Source: Allomyces arbusculus
Lineage: Eukaryota; Blastocladiomycota; Blastocladiomycetes; Blastocladiales; Blastocladiaceae
Assembly: GCA_027604705.1 (NCBI GenBank)
Contig: JADHYV010000003.1
Coordinates: 558,001-622,000, forward strand
Direction: 5' to 3'
Length of the DNA stretch: 64,000 bases
The position numbers were made by a program, and so were the translations under genes. A model generated the notes under the pieces. The model saw only the letters and a program-made list of their open reading frames with translations, searched no databases and was not told where the DNA came from. Each line of letters opens with the position of its first letter. The stretch's first letter is position 1. Positions 35,909 to 47,714 of the stretch are shown here, piece by piece.

Positions 35909-35989
35909 TCAGCTCGACGACGTCGCCTGCAGCTTCCACCTCGCGTTCCCCACCCTCACCCCACCCCACCCACCCGCACCTTCACCGCC
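35482..35989. promoter_or_regulatory. Shared divergent promoter with a GAC-repeat leader
   Basis: These 508 nt lie between the ERG26 (-) and ALYREF (+) start codons. A short run of GAC units at about 35876-35910 lies in the ALYREF leader and is followed by C-rich sequence. No TATA box was recognised. Confidence 0.5.
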
Positions 35990-38041
35990 ATGGCCGCCTT
36001 CAACCCGAGCGCACAGGTCACCATGGACCTCGACTCGATCATTGCCGCCAACCGTGCTTCGCGCAACAGCTCGGCGCCAGCCCCGGCGGCCTCATCGGGC
36101 GGCGACGATTCGCGCCGCCGCCGCCGTGGCGGCCGTGACCGTCGCGATGCCGGTGGTGACGCCATGATGGTCGACCGCAGCGAGCGCGACCGTCCTGCTC
36201 CGCCGTCGTCCCGCAACAACGACCGCGACCGCCCGACGGCGCTCGTGAGTGCCTCGGCCGCAGCTGCAGCCGCGGCCGCGTCGGCCAAGATTTCTGTGAC
36301 GAACCTCGACCGCGGCGTGACCGAGGATGACCTGCGCGAGCTCTTCAAGCGCATTGGCCGCGTCAAGTCGGTGCAGCTTTACTACGACAAGAACGGCCGG
36401 TCGCAGGGCACCGCGCACATTCACTACCAGGCCAAGGCCGACGCCGCCAAGGCCATTGCCCAGTACAACAATGTCACGCTCGACGGTATGTGCGCGCCGC
36501 CCCTTGCGGGATGATATGGCTGCTGCCGCCCCCTCTTTTTTTGGTCCCCATGGCGCTCCTGGTGTGTGTGCGACGTGGATGGCTCTCCTTTTTTGTGCTG
36601 GCTCCCTGTGGGCACGTGCTCGCACAGCTCGACCCCCCTTTTTCCGACCCTCCCCACCCACTGCCCATTACCATTTGTTGGCACGATTTCCGCTGCTCAG
36701 CGGCAAGACGGGGTTGAGCCGCTTGCCGTGCCGCTCGGTTGGACGACGTGCGAAGTCGGTGTCCCGCTCGGTGAGTGCTATGCGGACGGGAGATTTGGAC
36801 CCACCTTTGACGGCTTCACGTCCGATTCCCGCGTCTCATGCACTTCTACGCCCCTCGCCTCGACGCTGCCGATTGATTGATTTGCGCACTGGCCGTTGTT
36901 TTATATGTGGGGTGGTCGAGCGAGGCCCGACGTGCATTGTTGGCCCAGCTCGTGAGGCATGGCCAGCGGTCGTGGTCGCGTCGGGCCGGAAGCTTGGGCC
37001 ATGACGCAAGATGGGGACGGACCTGATCAAGTCGAAGTCGGGCTAGAAGGCCGGGACGCGGTCGTGCGCGGACGCACGCCGTTCCTCTTGCACCCCACCC
37101 TCTCCCCAGTCGCTCTCCACCAGCCGCCGTTCGACCGCTCACCACCAACCCGTGTCGCCGAATCCGCGCTGACGTCCGCTTCTCGCATCCCGACCCACCA
37201 TCACGCACCCGACGCTGTTCTCAATTGCCATCGACTTGATGCTCGCTGCATCAACCTCACGCTCGTCACGCACGCACCCACTCGACTCGACACGCTGTTG
37301 ATCATGTTTGCAGGCCGCCCGATGCAGATTGAATTTGTTGTTGCTCCGAACGAGTTGGAGCGCCAGGTTGCGTGAGTATCCCTTTCTTCATTGCGCGGCC
37401 GGGTCGTTGGCGATTGCAATGTAGCCATGGCCGGGATCTGCAAGTCGCAAACGGCGCGCATGGGCGTCGGCCAGTCGTCGGCAATGCTCAATTGCTCATG
37501 CACTCGGTGGTGGCTTGCTTGTGTGTCTGGCGGCGACTTGCTGTCGACCCTACGGCTTTCTCGCACTACTTGACGTCGCTCTCGCTTTCCTCGACCGATG
37601 TCCCGGCCCGCTTCCGCAATCCGTCCCGTGCACACGTTCCTGACGCCCGCCCGTCCGCTCGTTTCCTCTTTCTCGCAGCGCCGTGTCCCGCACTGTCGCT
37701 GCCGCTGCGCCCGCGCGCGCGGCCACGCCGTCATCGTCATCGGCGCCCAAGGACTCGGAGGGTTCGCGCCGGCGCGGCCGTCGCGGCGGTCGTGGCCGCG
37801 ACTCGCGTGTCTCGGGTGCTGACCGCCCGGAGCGCGCCGAGCGCGCTGCGCCCAAGTCGGCCGGCGACCTTGACCAAGACCTCGAGGCGTACATGGCGCA
37901 GCGCATGGTACGCGTTCAAGTGCTTATCGGTTTCGACGGTGCAAGAGCAAGGTCCTGACCCAGCTTTGAATGATCACGTAGCCCGCTGCCGCTGCCCCGG
38001 CGGTCGTGCCGACGGGCGGCGACGCTATGATGACTGACTAA
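35990..38041 (+). CDS. YRA1: ALYREF/Yra1-type mRNA export adaptor
   Basis: Exons 35990-36485, 37314-37371, 37679-37907, 37982-38041; 280 aa. The start is strong (CGCCATGGCC). N-terminal helix MDLDSIIAANR matches the UAP56/Sub2-binding motif, followed by an RGG/RRRRGGRDRR basic region. The RRM (about 95-185) shows RNP2 ISVTNLDRGV and RNP1-like GRSQGTAHIHY, completed after splicing by LDGRPMQIEFV. A second Arg/Gly-rich block (RRRGRRGGRGRDSR) precedes the C-terminal Sub2-binding motif LDQDLEAYMAQR. It recruits the Mex67/NXF1 receptor to mRNA in TREX. Introns 1 and 2 are 828 and 307 nt, far above the norm here; yeast YRA1 also has an unusually long intron, used for autoregulation. Confidence 0.9.
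36486..37313 (+). other. Unusually long (828 nt) intron 1 of ALYREF
   Basis: The donor is G|GTATGT inside the RRM coding sequence and the acceptor is TTTGCAG at 37313. It includes several internal GT and CAG sites and C/T-rich stretches. No open frame with a motif and no clear C/D or H/ACA snoRNA was recognised in it. Confidence 0.75.
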
Positions 38042-38627
38042 GCATCAAGCCAAGTTGGTCCGGCCCGCGGCCATGATTTGATGTTGCTTGTTGTTGTTGT
38101 CTCGTTTGTTTTTGTTGTTCTAGTTTGATGCCGCACGGCCCTCCAAATTTATCACCTTGCCAGCGGCAGCTTGCTGAAATCAATGTCTTTTGCGCGCCGC
38201 GTCGTGCCGTCGCTGCGCGCTTGCCGTTTCGTTTCGTGGCTGCTGTTGTGTTGCCAATAATTTATCTTGTTTTTCCGTCAGTTCATGGTTTTGGTTGGGC
38301 CAGCGGAGTTGCTCATTCTCGCACAAAGTGAGATGACTTGTCCAGTGATCAGCATCTTTCTTTGCCTCGCCGTGCCTTGATCCTGGTCTTCGACTGCGTC
38401 ACCCTCCACTCCTTCGAGCGCGAGAGGAGAACGGCTTTATATTGACGCGCCGACAAGCTGGAACTTGCTGCAAGCGATTGGCATCCTTCTCAACAGCGTG
38501 TCGACAACAGTTTGGACCGAGATCCTCGTTCTCCGCTGCGAACTCGACCCCGGCAGTCCCTGAACCGGCGACCTACAACAAGCTTCAAAGAACCAACACC
38601 GTTCCCCGACCCTTGACCAACCGTGTC
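38042..38627. other. Spacer between ALYREF and exportin-5
   Basis: It holds a T/G-rich 3' flank of ALYREF and the 5' leader of the exportin gene. A frame is open from 38442 in phase with the exportin start but lacks an ATG. No other feature is seen. Confidence 0.5.
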
Positions 38628-41600
38628 ATGATGGCTGCAAGTGGCTCGCCGTCCGCCGACGCGGGTACGGACTTTGGCAGTATTGGGGAGCCAGAAATCA
38701 GCGATCAGGACATGAAAAAATTCACCCAGCGTCCTGCTTGCTCCTCGTCGTCGACGTACACAGCCATGGCCGAGATCATGCAGGCGTTGCAAGTGCAGCT
38801 GAGCCCGACGGCAACGCCCGAGCAGAGGCGAGCCACGTTCGACGTACGGGTCTCCCTGTGCAGACCCTTCCTCATCCGATCTCTCACGATGCACCCTCTG
38901 TAGCTCCTCAACCAAGTCACCGAATCCCCTTCGGCGCTCGCCGTCGGGTTTGCGCTTGCGCCCGCAGCCGCAGGCCACGACCAGCGCGTGCGCTTTTTTG
39001 GGCTCAAGTGTCTCGAGCATCAGGTGCGGTACGCGTGGAGCTCGCACTCGCCAGACGCGCGTGCGGCCGCCGTCAACGCGCTCGAGCGGCTCGCGACCGA
39101 GGGCATGAGTGCCGATGGTGAGTCGAACTTGCTCAAGACCAAATTGGCGGCGGTAATCGTGGAAGTGGCGAAACGCGAGTGGCCACAGACGTGGGACTTG
39201 AATGCGGTTTTGACGACGATGTTTGCTGCGTCGGTACGTTCGAAGATGCATCCATCTGGAGTGGTTGGCCACACAGTGAAGCTGAAAGCTAATCAATTTG
39301 GTCTGTAGCCGACGCACAAGGAACTTGTCTTCCTCGTCCTCACCGGCCTCGTGCAAGACGTCTACGACGTAGATTTTTCCGACGAAGTCGTGCTCACGCG
39401 CAAGCGCGTGCTCATGAAAGCCGTCAACTCGATTGTTCTCTCGGACGACCTCTACGCGCAGGAACTTGCGCGCGACCTGAAACCCTTCCAGGCGGGCACT
39501 AAGATTAAGGAGGTCGAGTACGTGCCCGGCGAACAGGGCCGCGTCGGCTGGTTTCTCGCGACCGTCATGTTCCTGCATCCGGTCGTCGTGCACGGTCCGA
39601 CGCGCGAGTCGGCGCCACTCGCCGTCGCCGCGCTGCACGCGCTTGCCGCGATGGTCCCGTGGATCAGCGCAAAATTGATGGCGCAGGCCGGGCTGATCAT
39701 GGGCCTCGCGCAACTGCTACCCGCGGCGAAATCGGTCCTGCAAGTGCAGTACGCGGCGGCCGAGACGCTGTACCTGGTATGCGCGCGCAACTACCCGCAG
39801 CCCGGCGAAGTGCTGACGTTGTTTGAGCCGTTCTTGGATGGTGGGATGGTCGTGCTCGTTGTGCAGACCTTGATCGCGCTCGACCAGAACGATGCCGACG
39901 CGTTTGATGTGATGAAGTTGCTTGTACAGGCGATTGTGGATGTCGGGGTGCGGCAAGTGTGTGCCAAGGCCAACGTGACATGGATTCCGGCGCGGCTGGC
40001 CGCGTATATCTCGACGCTTTTGGAGTTGCAGCAGCATCCGTCGGTCACGCTGTCGACGTCGATTGTCTCGTTTTGGTTGACGGCGCTCAAGCATCCGTAT
40101 CTGAAGGAGGTATGTTGGAGCGATTCGTTGGGGGACGTGGATCGTGCAAAGCTGGGAACTGACGGCTGTTTGTGACTTTTAGTCGGTGCCCATCTTGGAA
40201 GCTCTCCCGCGTGTCTTGGAGAAGGCGATTGTTACGTTTGAGCGGGTACGCGACACTCTACACCACTGTCGTCACCGCGATGCATGGTTGCTCACCGCTG
40301 TCCTGCATTAGAAAGCGTCCACCGACGAGTTCCCAAACAAAAAGCACCGCGAGCGCGCCGAAACGGCACTCAAGAGCCATACGCAGACGGTCGTCAAACT
40401 CGTGGCCGCCATGGCCCCAACCGCTGCAGCGCAATGGACGCTCACGCAGCTCACGGCCGGCACGCACCTGCAGGGCGTGCTGGCCCTGATCGATGCCGGC
40501 GCGCAGGGCATGCTCAAGGATGCGGCCGCGTTGCGGCAAATCTACCAGTACCTGCTGTCCCGGCTCGCGCAGGCCGCGGCCGACCGCGACTCGCAGCAAG
40601 TCCTGGCGCTGACCCGATCGGCGTCGCACTGTGTCGGCGCGATTGGGCAAGACATGGCCCCGCTGTTGCCGCTGCTCGAGACTATGATTAATTATGCGAC
40701 TGACGACCGTCAAGTGCGGTACGCGATGCTCGGCCAGCTCTCGCGCGTAGCCCTCGCCGTGCCCGACCTGGTTCTCGCCTTGTCGGCGGACATTGAAAAG
40801 GTCGCAACGCAGCTGCCGTACGCGGAAAAGTGCCACGTCATTGAGTGCCTGTTCGTGGCCATTGTCCACACGACTACGCTCGACCGGCACGCCTACCGCG
40901 CGAACCCGCGCGTCGACGAGATTCCCGAACGCGTCGCACGCACGCGCGCGCTGCTGGACCCACTCGTCTCGCAGTTCTCGAGCGACGTGCGCGAATTCGT
41001 GCCGACGGCCGAGGCACTGGTCGCGCTGTGCGACCCGCACGCGGATCACCGGCAGCACCGGTCGCAGATCATGTTGCCAATGGTCACGTTGAATGCGGTG
41101 TTCAAGCGCGCGAGGGCGAGTTGGTTCCCGGCGGTGCTCGATGGGTATGTCGTGGAGGTCGCACAGCGTGTGATGGGCGTGATTCAGGCCGCGCACGCTT
41201 TAACCGACCCGCAGGTCGCCAAGGCGGTGCCGCTCGTCAAGGCGCTGCAGGATATTCCGGTGTACATCAAGCAGGCATACTTGCGTACGTTTTGCGATTC
41301 ACATTTTGAGGACCGAGAGGTGTGGTGGAACTGACGATTCAGAACAGAGCAACAGGGGAGTGGGGCACCGCAGACACCGGCCGACCACCAGCTGCTCAAG
41401 ATTCAGATGTGGATGGAGCAGATCAAACCCAACGCGTACGCGTTTCTCTTCGGCCCCGAACCAACTGGAGCGAACCTCCACTCACGCGACTTTTCTTGCC
41501 TCCAGCTACACGCTCCTCGGCCACCTGCTGCGCCCGCCATTTTATGCGATCCCTAACATCGCGCAGCACACGATCCAAGCCGTATTTGCCAACGTCGCGA

Positions 41601-42631
41601 CCGTTGAGAACCGGCACCTCGCCGCGCTCCTGCGCTGCTTTGTCGAGCCGCTCGTCGTGCACTGCCCCGCGTCGGCGCGTGCGACCGTCGTCCTGCCCAT
41701 CGTCCCGGAACTCTGCAAGTTTGTCGTCGACCGACTCACCAAGGAGTGGACGCAGCACACACTCACGCTCACGGGCGAGTCGGCGCAGGATGCCGGTAGC
41801 GACGGCGAAGACGACGATGACGAACACGACGCCAGCGGCGAGGGTAAGGGCCTGACGGCGGAAATAGTGCACGACCGGCAACTGCGGTCATTGACGGTCG
41901 GGTTCATGGACATGCTGAGTGTCTGGTTCGTGCAGAACCGGAAGCAGGCGCACGCCGAACCCGGGCTTGCTGAATTTGTGTTTGAGCGCGCGAATGTGAC
42001 GTTGCTCGAGGCCGTCGTGTTTGCGCTGCTGTCGATGTTCCGGTGCGGCGAGCCCGCGGCCGTCGCTAAAGCGTTGCAAGTGCTCAAGGCGCTCTTGCCG
42101 CACTTCACGCAGGCGCATCATCCGGTCTTGGCCACATTTGTCGTCCGTGGGGTCCTGGCGGGGCTCAAGCATCCAGCGCACGCCGAATTGGCCGATTTGA
42201 TGTTTGGGTTCCTCGCGCAGGTGCTGGTTGGGCCGATGGGTCCGCCGAGCCGCGAAATGGTGCTGCAGACGTTGCTCGAGGAGGGCGTTCCGCAGGCGTC
42301 GTTGGCGGTACGTTTTGGTCGCTCTTTTCTTCCATTCAACCTTGCTAGACTGAGTGTGTACTCTTTCCCCACCGAATAGCTCTTTGCGCAAATGTGGCCA
42401 ACCTACAAGACCGATGCCGACCGCGAAAAGGCTGTCCACGGTCTGCTCGCGCCGCTCGTGCACGGCGCCGTTGGCGACCGCGGCAAGCTGCAAAAGAGCG
42501 CGGCAGTCACGGCCGTCAACAAGGTCATGATTGCGCCGCAGTCGGCGGCGGGTCACGGCGGTGGTGCCGATGAGGATGAGGATTACGGCAGTTTGTTTGA
42601 CGAGAGTAACGCGCTTGACTCGGCATTGTGA
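38628..42631 (+). CDS. MSN5: Exportin-5/Msn5-type karyopherin
   Basis: Eight exons: 38628-38843, 38904-39233, 39309-40109, 40183-40245, 40312-41319, 41374-41435, 41506-42307, 42380-42631; 1177 aa, close to the family's usual 1200. The start is the tandem ATG giving MMAASGSPSAD. It is all alpha-helical. Exportin-like motifs near the N-terminus are FFGLKCLEHQVRYAW and VAKREWPQTWD. FLVLTGLVQDVY, MKAVNSIVLSD and VQYAAAETLYLVCARN follow in the HEAT-repeat body. An acidic insert lies near residue 930, and the tail ends in acidic EDEDYGSLFDES. The family exports double-stranded-RNA cargos or phosphoproteins with Ran-GTP. Exons 4 and 6 are small (63 and 62 nt). Exportin-5 fits best; another exportin cannot be wholly excluded. 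Confidence 0.85.
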
Positions 42632-43820
42632 TCGATCGGGCGGACGCGTGAGCGGTTGGATTGGTTCGGTAGTTTGGTGAGTGTTTTGTTATTTTTGGGG
42701 CGAGAAATTATCATACAATACTTCAGAGTGACTTGCGAGACTACAACGCATGCTATGAGGTGCATCGCATCATATCGAAGCGTCTCGCCTCCTGCATCAT
42801 CCGAGACAATGGAGAACCGAGTTTCTGCGAACATGAAGGCGGCTGCAGTCTTGATGACAGCGGAAACTGAAATGCTTCAAGAAAACGCGCGGCTGCACGT
42901 GACACTCTGCTACACCCCCCGCTCATTGAGCATCTCTCATATGCGCCGCGCCTCCGCTTCCTGCACACTCATCACGTTGACCTGAGCGGTGACAAGTCGC
43001 TCCCAAATCATGAAGCTTGAGCATCGTCAAGGAAACCCCTGATGGCGCACGCTCCTGCAGATGCAGTTTTTGCGGCGGCCTGCCAATGCGGTCGTGATCC
43101 ACGTCGTTCATGTTCAGTGACGGTATCGATGCATTGACGGAATTGGAAGCAGTCGTGCAGTGGATGGCTGAAATTTCAACTGACGCAAGCGAAGTTGCGT
43201 CCAAGCGGGCACTGGCACTGCTTGCTCATGGCATCCTGGACGGGAAAGATGTGGCCAGCTGTGTGCCATTCCCAGTGGAGATGCATACCAGCACTGAATT
43301 TCGGGATTGGGCCAACGTTAGACTGGGTGCACTGCGATCACGCCATATCGCGGGCCGCAGCTTGCTGTAAATTTCTATCGAGTATGCTGTCCCCCGCACA
43401 CGAGCACAGGTCCGGCAGGCTGTCGGTTCCCTTCATCAGAATAATTGAAATTTCCGAATAACGGAGCCATCTTGTCTCCATGTATTTACATCCTGAAAAT
43501 ACTCGCACAATTGAGCAGGAGCATGTCATTGGGAGATCAAGCAGCTCTTACGCACTCTGGTGCTCTATCATGGGCATGTTGCTCGCGCTGACCCCCCGCG
43601 TCGCATTCATGTGTCTGTCAAGTCGATGGTCTCTTCTTTTGTCAGATGTTCCCGGCCTGATTTCGTTTTGCTTGGATACTTTCTATCTGAGTGTCAACAG
43701 TGTCGCGCCACATTTCCCTACCGTGCACATACCAGCTCACATCCGCCACCCATTCGCAATCAACATCAGCGTGACTTCATTATATCCTTCAGTCCATCCC
43801 ACACAGTCGACATCCACCAG
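42632..43820. other. AT-richer interval between convergent genes
   Basis: Apart from the small open frame at 43110-43370, no coding pattern, tRNA or repeat was recognised. It contains the 3' flanks of exportin-5 (+) and the WHy-like gene (-). Confidence 0.5.
43110..43370 (+). CDS. Small ORF of unknown status
   Basis: An 86-codon frame starts with ATG (MFSDGIDALTELEAVVQWMA) and is rich in acidic and hydrophobic residues, with a helix-like pattern (KRALALLAHGILDGKDVAS). It lies alone in a region without other coding signal, has no recognised domain and no visible partner exons. It could be a small gene, part of a decayed gene, or chance. Confidence 0.25.
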   Translation: MFSDGIDALTELEAVVQWMAEISTDASEVASKRALALLAHGILDGKDVASCVPFPVEMHTSTEFRDWANVRLGALRSRHIAGRSLL

Positions 43821-44668
43821 CTACGCCTCACCCATCGCCACTCCACCCGTCGTCGCCTTCCCCAGTGGGACCGTCACCGACACGACCACCAGCGAAGCCG
43901 GACATGGCACGTCCTGCCAGATCCCAACAAACTCGCGCGACTGGCGCACGGGCACGAGAACGGAGCCGCCGAGAATCGGCTGGTGCGCGACCAAGTCGAC
44001 GTGTCCCGCCCAGACGGTCGAGACTGTGCGTGCCGGTGCCGCACACGCAGACGCGAGGACCGCAAGCGCCGGCGAGTCGCGCGTCATCGGGACCGTTGCA
44101 TTCAGCGGGACCGTGAACTGCGCTGACGTGCCATGCGCGACGCGCGGGAGTGGGCCGCCGTGGCCTGTCGCAAACAGGACCGAGGTCGGTGCGTCGTGCG
44201 TGGCAGCGAGTGCGCCCTATGAGGTGCATAGAGGGTGAGCTCAATGCGCTCAAAAAGGCGCGCGTGGCCGACAAAACGCACCGTGAACTGAATCGCTTCG
44301 ATATCGAGGTCCGCCGAGAGATGGTTGCTCAGCGTGAACGTGGCCTCGAGCTCAACCGTGACCGACAGCGTTGTCGCGTCCCAGTGCACGCGCGGCACGC
44401 CCGACGGCGCCGCGCGCAGGTACGTGTACGAGTCGAGCGTGATCATCGACTGGACGTCGCCATGCGACTCGATCTGGACGGTCGCGCTGCCATCGGTCGC
44501 GCTGGTAGTTTCGGCCCGTTGCGAGGTTGCTCTGGCGGTCGTGGCGGGAGCGCGGAAAATGCCGAGCGGCGGGACGACCGACGCGGTGGTGATGGCAGGT
44601 GATACGGCGAGGAGGGCAAGGAGCAACCAGAGAAGGGTGCCCAGGAGCTGGGCACGCGCTCCGTGCAT
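43821..44668 (-). CDS. Predicted secreted protein with WHy/LEA2-like fold
   Basis: Exons 44668-44282 and 44216-43821 (intron 65 nt, donor GTGCGT, acceptor CATAG); 260 aa. The start ATG opens a signal peptide (MHGARAQLLGTLLWLLLALL, to about residue 30). The mature part has alternating beta-strand pattern and reads VTVELEATFTLSNHLSADLD then IEAIQFT; later GTSAQFTVPLNATVPM. This matches the shape of WHy/LEA2 domains (a conserved N-H/P after a strand, then a second amphipathic strand), which are found in desiccation proteins and in fungal vacuolar or secreted proteins. Family assignment is by pattern only. No membrane anchor is seen after the signal peptide. Confidence 0.55.
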
Positions 44669-45048
44669 GATGAACGGTGGGGAAGACGCTGGGAGCGAGG
44701 TCGGTGGGCAGATGAGGAGAACTTGTGATGGTGGAAAGCGCAAGTTGACGTGAGTAAAGACCGGGCTCGCCAGTTGGAGAGTGGCGCGGTCAGGAATCCG
44801 CGAAATGGTCGAGTCGGAGCAAGAGGAAAGGCGTGGCGCGCTTGACTGTCAAGAGAAATGGTGGGCAAAAGGAGGAGAGAGACGAGAGAAGAGCGGATCG
44901 CAAGAGAAGGGGAGAGAAACGAGGAGTGCAAACAGCGAAATGAATGAACGCAGCTCATCTCGCTCAAATTGTCTCGCGTCTCTCTTCGGCGTGCAAGTGA
45001 CTCGAACGCTCCGAGAGCGAGCGTGCCGCCGATCTGCGGCGGCCACCA
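44669..45048. promoter_or_regulatory. Divergent promoter region
   Basis: This lies between the WHy-like gene (-) and the possible start at 45049 (+), is purine-rich on the + strand (GAGAGAAG-type runs at 44865-44945) and contains no assigned element. Confidence 0.4.
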
Positions 45049-45948
45049 TGACCACGCCGAACACGTTCGCGAGCCGATATTTCGACCACGAGCCCCGCAA
45101 CTTGCCGCATTGGAACAAGAACCGACAATGGAGGTCCAATTACCCGCTCCAGCACTTGAATACCCCGTCGAACTCGGCGCCTCGCTCTCGATGTCGACTG
45201 CCGACCTGGACCGCATGCGTAATGGTAGCGATGACTACAACCAACTTCAGCAACAGACGTTGAGGACGACGCGCCTAATCGACATCATGCCGAAAATGTA
45301 ATTTTTTTTCAGAGGAAGGTCGAGCAGGGTCATCAGAGTCGACCGAGTACCAGCTTGCCGTTGGCCAGCATCTAGCTGTACGGCTCGAAGAATGACGATC
45401 ATAGTGGTGAATTCCCACCGTTAAACTGTTGTGCACCCAAACTATTTAGGATAAAGATACGACACAGGTTTTCCTGGTTTTCGATGCCTCAAACCAAGTA
45501 GGGTTGATCTCGTCCCTGTTCTCCCTCTCTGCACGACTAGTCGCTTATCTCTCTTCTTCTCGTGTAGCGCTACGTTCTCGAACGCCTCCCATGGATTTAC
45601 CGCCCCCCACCTTCCCCAACCCCACTTGCCGCACGTCCCCCGACCGCCCCGGCATCTGCCCCTGCTTCCGAGCGCAACGCGCGGAGTCCCTCGGCGACCC
45701 CCTTCTACAAGACGGTCAACGGCTCATCTTCTCCCGGCGATGGCGACGTGCTGATGGGCGAGGTTGAGCCGTTCGAGGACGTCGGGTTTGGGCTCGAGGA
45801 CGTGCCAGCGCCCACGCCCGCCACATCCACACCGGCACCCGTACCGGCGTCGGCACCTGCTGCCGCCAGGCGGCCCATGTCGCTGGCGGAGAGGTTGGGA
45901 TTCGCACCGGTAGACGAGGAGGAGAGTTCGAGTGACGATGATGATTGA
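45049..45948 (+). CDS. Possible spliced gene, unresolved model
   Basis: The ATG at 45049 has an excellent context (GCGGCCACCATGACC), giving MTTPNTFASRYFDHEPRNLP, but the alternative frame from 45130 (MEVQLPAPALEYPVELGASL) also looks coding. A clear 3' exon runs 45568-45948 after a TGTAG acceptor: Pro-rich, then FYKTVNGSSSPGDGDVLMGE, FEDVGFGLEDVP and an acidic end EEESSSDDDD. I could not find a junction that joins these with matching phase and good splice sites, so whether they form one gene is uncertain. No family is recognised. Confidence 0.35.
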
Positions 45949-46077
45949 CGATGTTGTGTGTTTCAATCGACGATCATGTGCTTGTAAATATCACCCTACC
46001 CTGTGGAAAAGGTCATCGGCAAGCGAAAGCGACAGCAGCACAACGTGTTCTAATTCCGCATCAAGCAGCGCCGATAC

Positions 46078-47714
46078 TCATCCGGCAAGCCGATGCCGTG
46101 CCGCCGCCGCTCCTCCATGAAGTCCTCCCACGCCAGTCGCTGCGACCGCACCGAGTCCCCCCGCATTCGCCCCTGTCGTCGTCGTCGCCGTTGCGAGTCC
46201 CAGCCTCGCGTCGGACCCGGCAACAGACTTGGCCGGCGCACTCGCCGCCGCCGCCGCCGCTGACCGCGGAATCGGATAAAACTGCTCGACGATCTTGAGC
46301 ACTTCGAGCGGTGTCGCAGCCGGCTTTGTGTGTCCGTGGTTCCGGCGCGACGGGCCCGCCGTGACCCCAACGGGTGGTGCCCCCGGCGGTCCCGGCGGCC
46401 GGTCGCTTCCCGCAAGGTTGCGCGCGGCGGCGCGGTGTGGGCGCACGTGGTCTGGGTCGCGGTCGCTGAGTAGGTTGACGAGATGGACTTTCAGGTCGTG
46501 CACGGTGCGCACGTGCGGGAAATAGAGCTGCAGCTGGTCCGGGCGGATGCCGCTGATGGGTAGGGACATCGTGAGTTAAAAGGATGAGAGGAGGGGAAAG
46601 GGAGGAGAGGAAGCGCACCTAGCTTCGAGCGTGTTGAGCAACGGCAAGTGCTCCTCGCCGAGCTCGTCAAGATGGTCCACTAGGTACCGCAAACGGCGAA
46701 TCACAATCGTTTCCATGGCCCACTGCTCCGTGTTCTTGCGGCACGTCTGCCGCTTGACGCTCTTGTGGTCGTAGTACCGTGACGGCGGCGGGCGGATCGA
46801 CGGCGCGCCACTCGTAGACGTTGACGCCGTCTTAGTCCGTGCGGGCGGTACGCGCACCGAAATGGGCCGGCGTTTGCGTAATGCGTCGCCACTACGATCG
46901 CCCAGGTTGGGGAGCAAATCAAAGACGCGGATCAAAATGGGAATGCGCACTCTGGTTCCGGATGAAGCTCTTGGTGCAGCGACGACGACGAGGCGTGTAC
47001 AAGGTCTGGGGGTTGTGGAGACAAGGGTGGTGTCGGGAGCGACGAGAGCGCGGCGGCCGGATTCGACAAGATGACGGGTGGACTCGGTGCAGGAACGCCG
47101 CGGAGATCGAGCGGTTCGGGTGGAAGTGGAGATGGCGAGGGACTCGCGTCTTCGAGAACGAGCCGCGTCATCGAGTCGGACAGGCAGTTCGCGGGCGGCG
47201 TTGGCGCAGCTGGGATAGGGCCTGCACCTCCGTTCGGCACAATCGATTCAGAGAGTCGCGGACTCGACCCCCACGCAGTTGGCACCGCGGTGGCAGATCC
47301 GTCTCGAGAGGTGGCATGACCGGGATGCGAGTGCGCGGGAACCGCCGTTGATTCGTCTCGAAGTGAGTATCGACGAAATGCAGCCGTCGGCGCGGCGGTT
47401 CGTGGCCGAGCGCTTCTCGGTCGAGCACTTGCAGTGGCATGTGGGGCTCGCGAAGTGGGTTGCGAGCGAGGTGCGGATGCACGAACAGGCGGGGGTCGCG
47501 GCGGACCCGGTGGCGGGCCAAACCCCTTGCACGGAAACGACGCGGCGGCAGCCACGTCCTTCGGGTACGATCCAGCCGGTACATAGTACGCTTGCCGAGC
47601 CCCCACGGCACGTGGCGACGACGCCAGCGGCACGGGTCCCGGCACGTCGGGAGCGCGCGTCGTCAGTCGCAGCGCCGTGCCTTGCAGCTGGAAACCAAAG
47701 TCGGCTGCGTTCAT
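46078..47714 (-). CDS. Uncharacterised protein with conserved-looking helical core
   Basis: Proposed exons 47714-46951, 46891-46619, 46552-46078 (introns 59 and 66 nt, both GTGCGC donors); 503 aa. The start is ATG MNAADFGFQLQGTALRLTTR. Residues 60-250 are Pro/Ser/Ala-rich. The best-ordered part is formed by exons 2 and 3: RYYDHKSVKRQTCRKNTEQW, IVIRRLRYLVDHLDELGEEH, LPLLNTLEASGIRPDQLQLY, FPHVRTVHDLKVHLVNLLSD. An Ala/Gly-rich tail follows. I do not recognise the family. The 5' exon frame between 47250 and 47600 is doubtful, because other frames on both strands are also open there with similar codon character. Confidence 0.5.

Noticed and set aside
38490-39713. 407-codon minus-strand frame opposite exportin-5
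   Set aside because: It spans two introns of a well-supported + gene, has no motif and is the usual antisense shadow of high-GC3 coding DNA.
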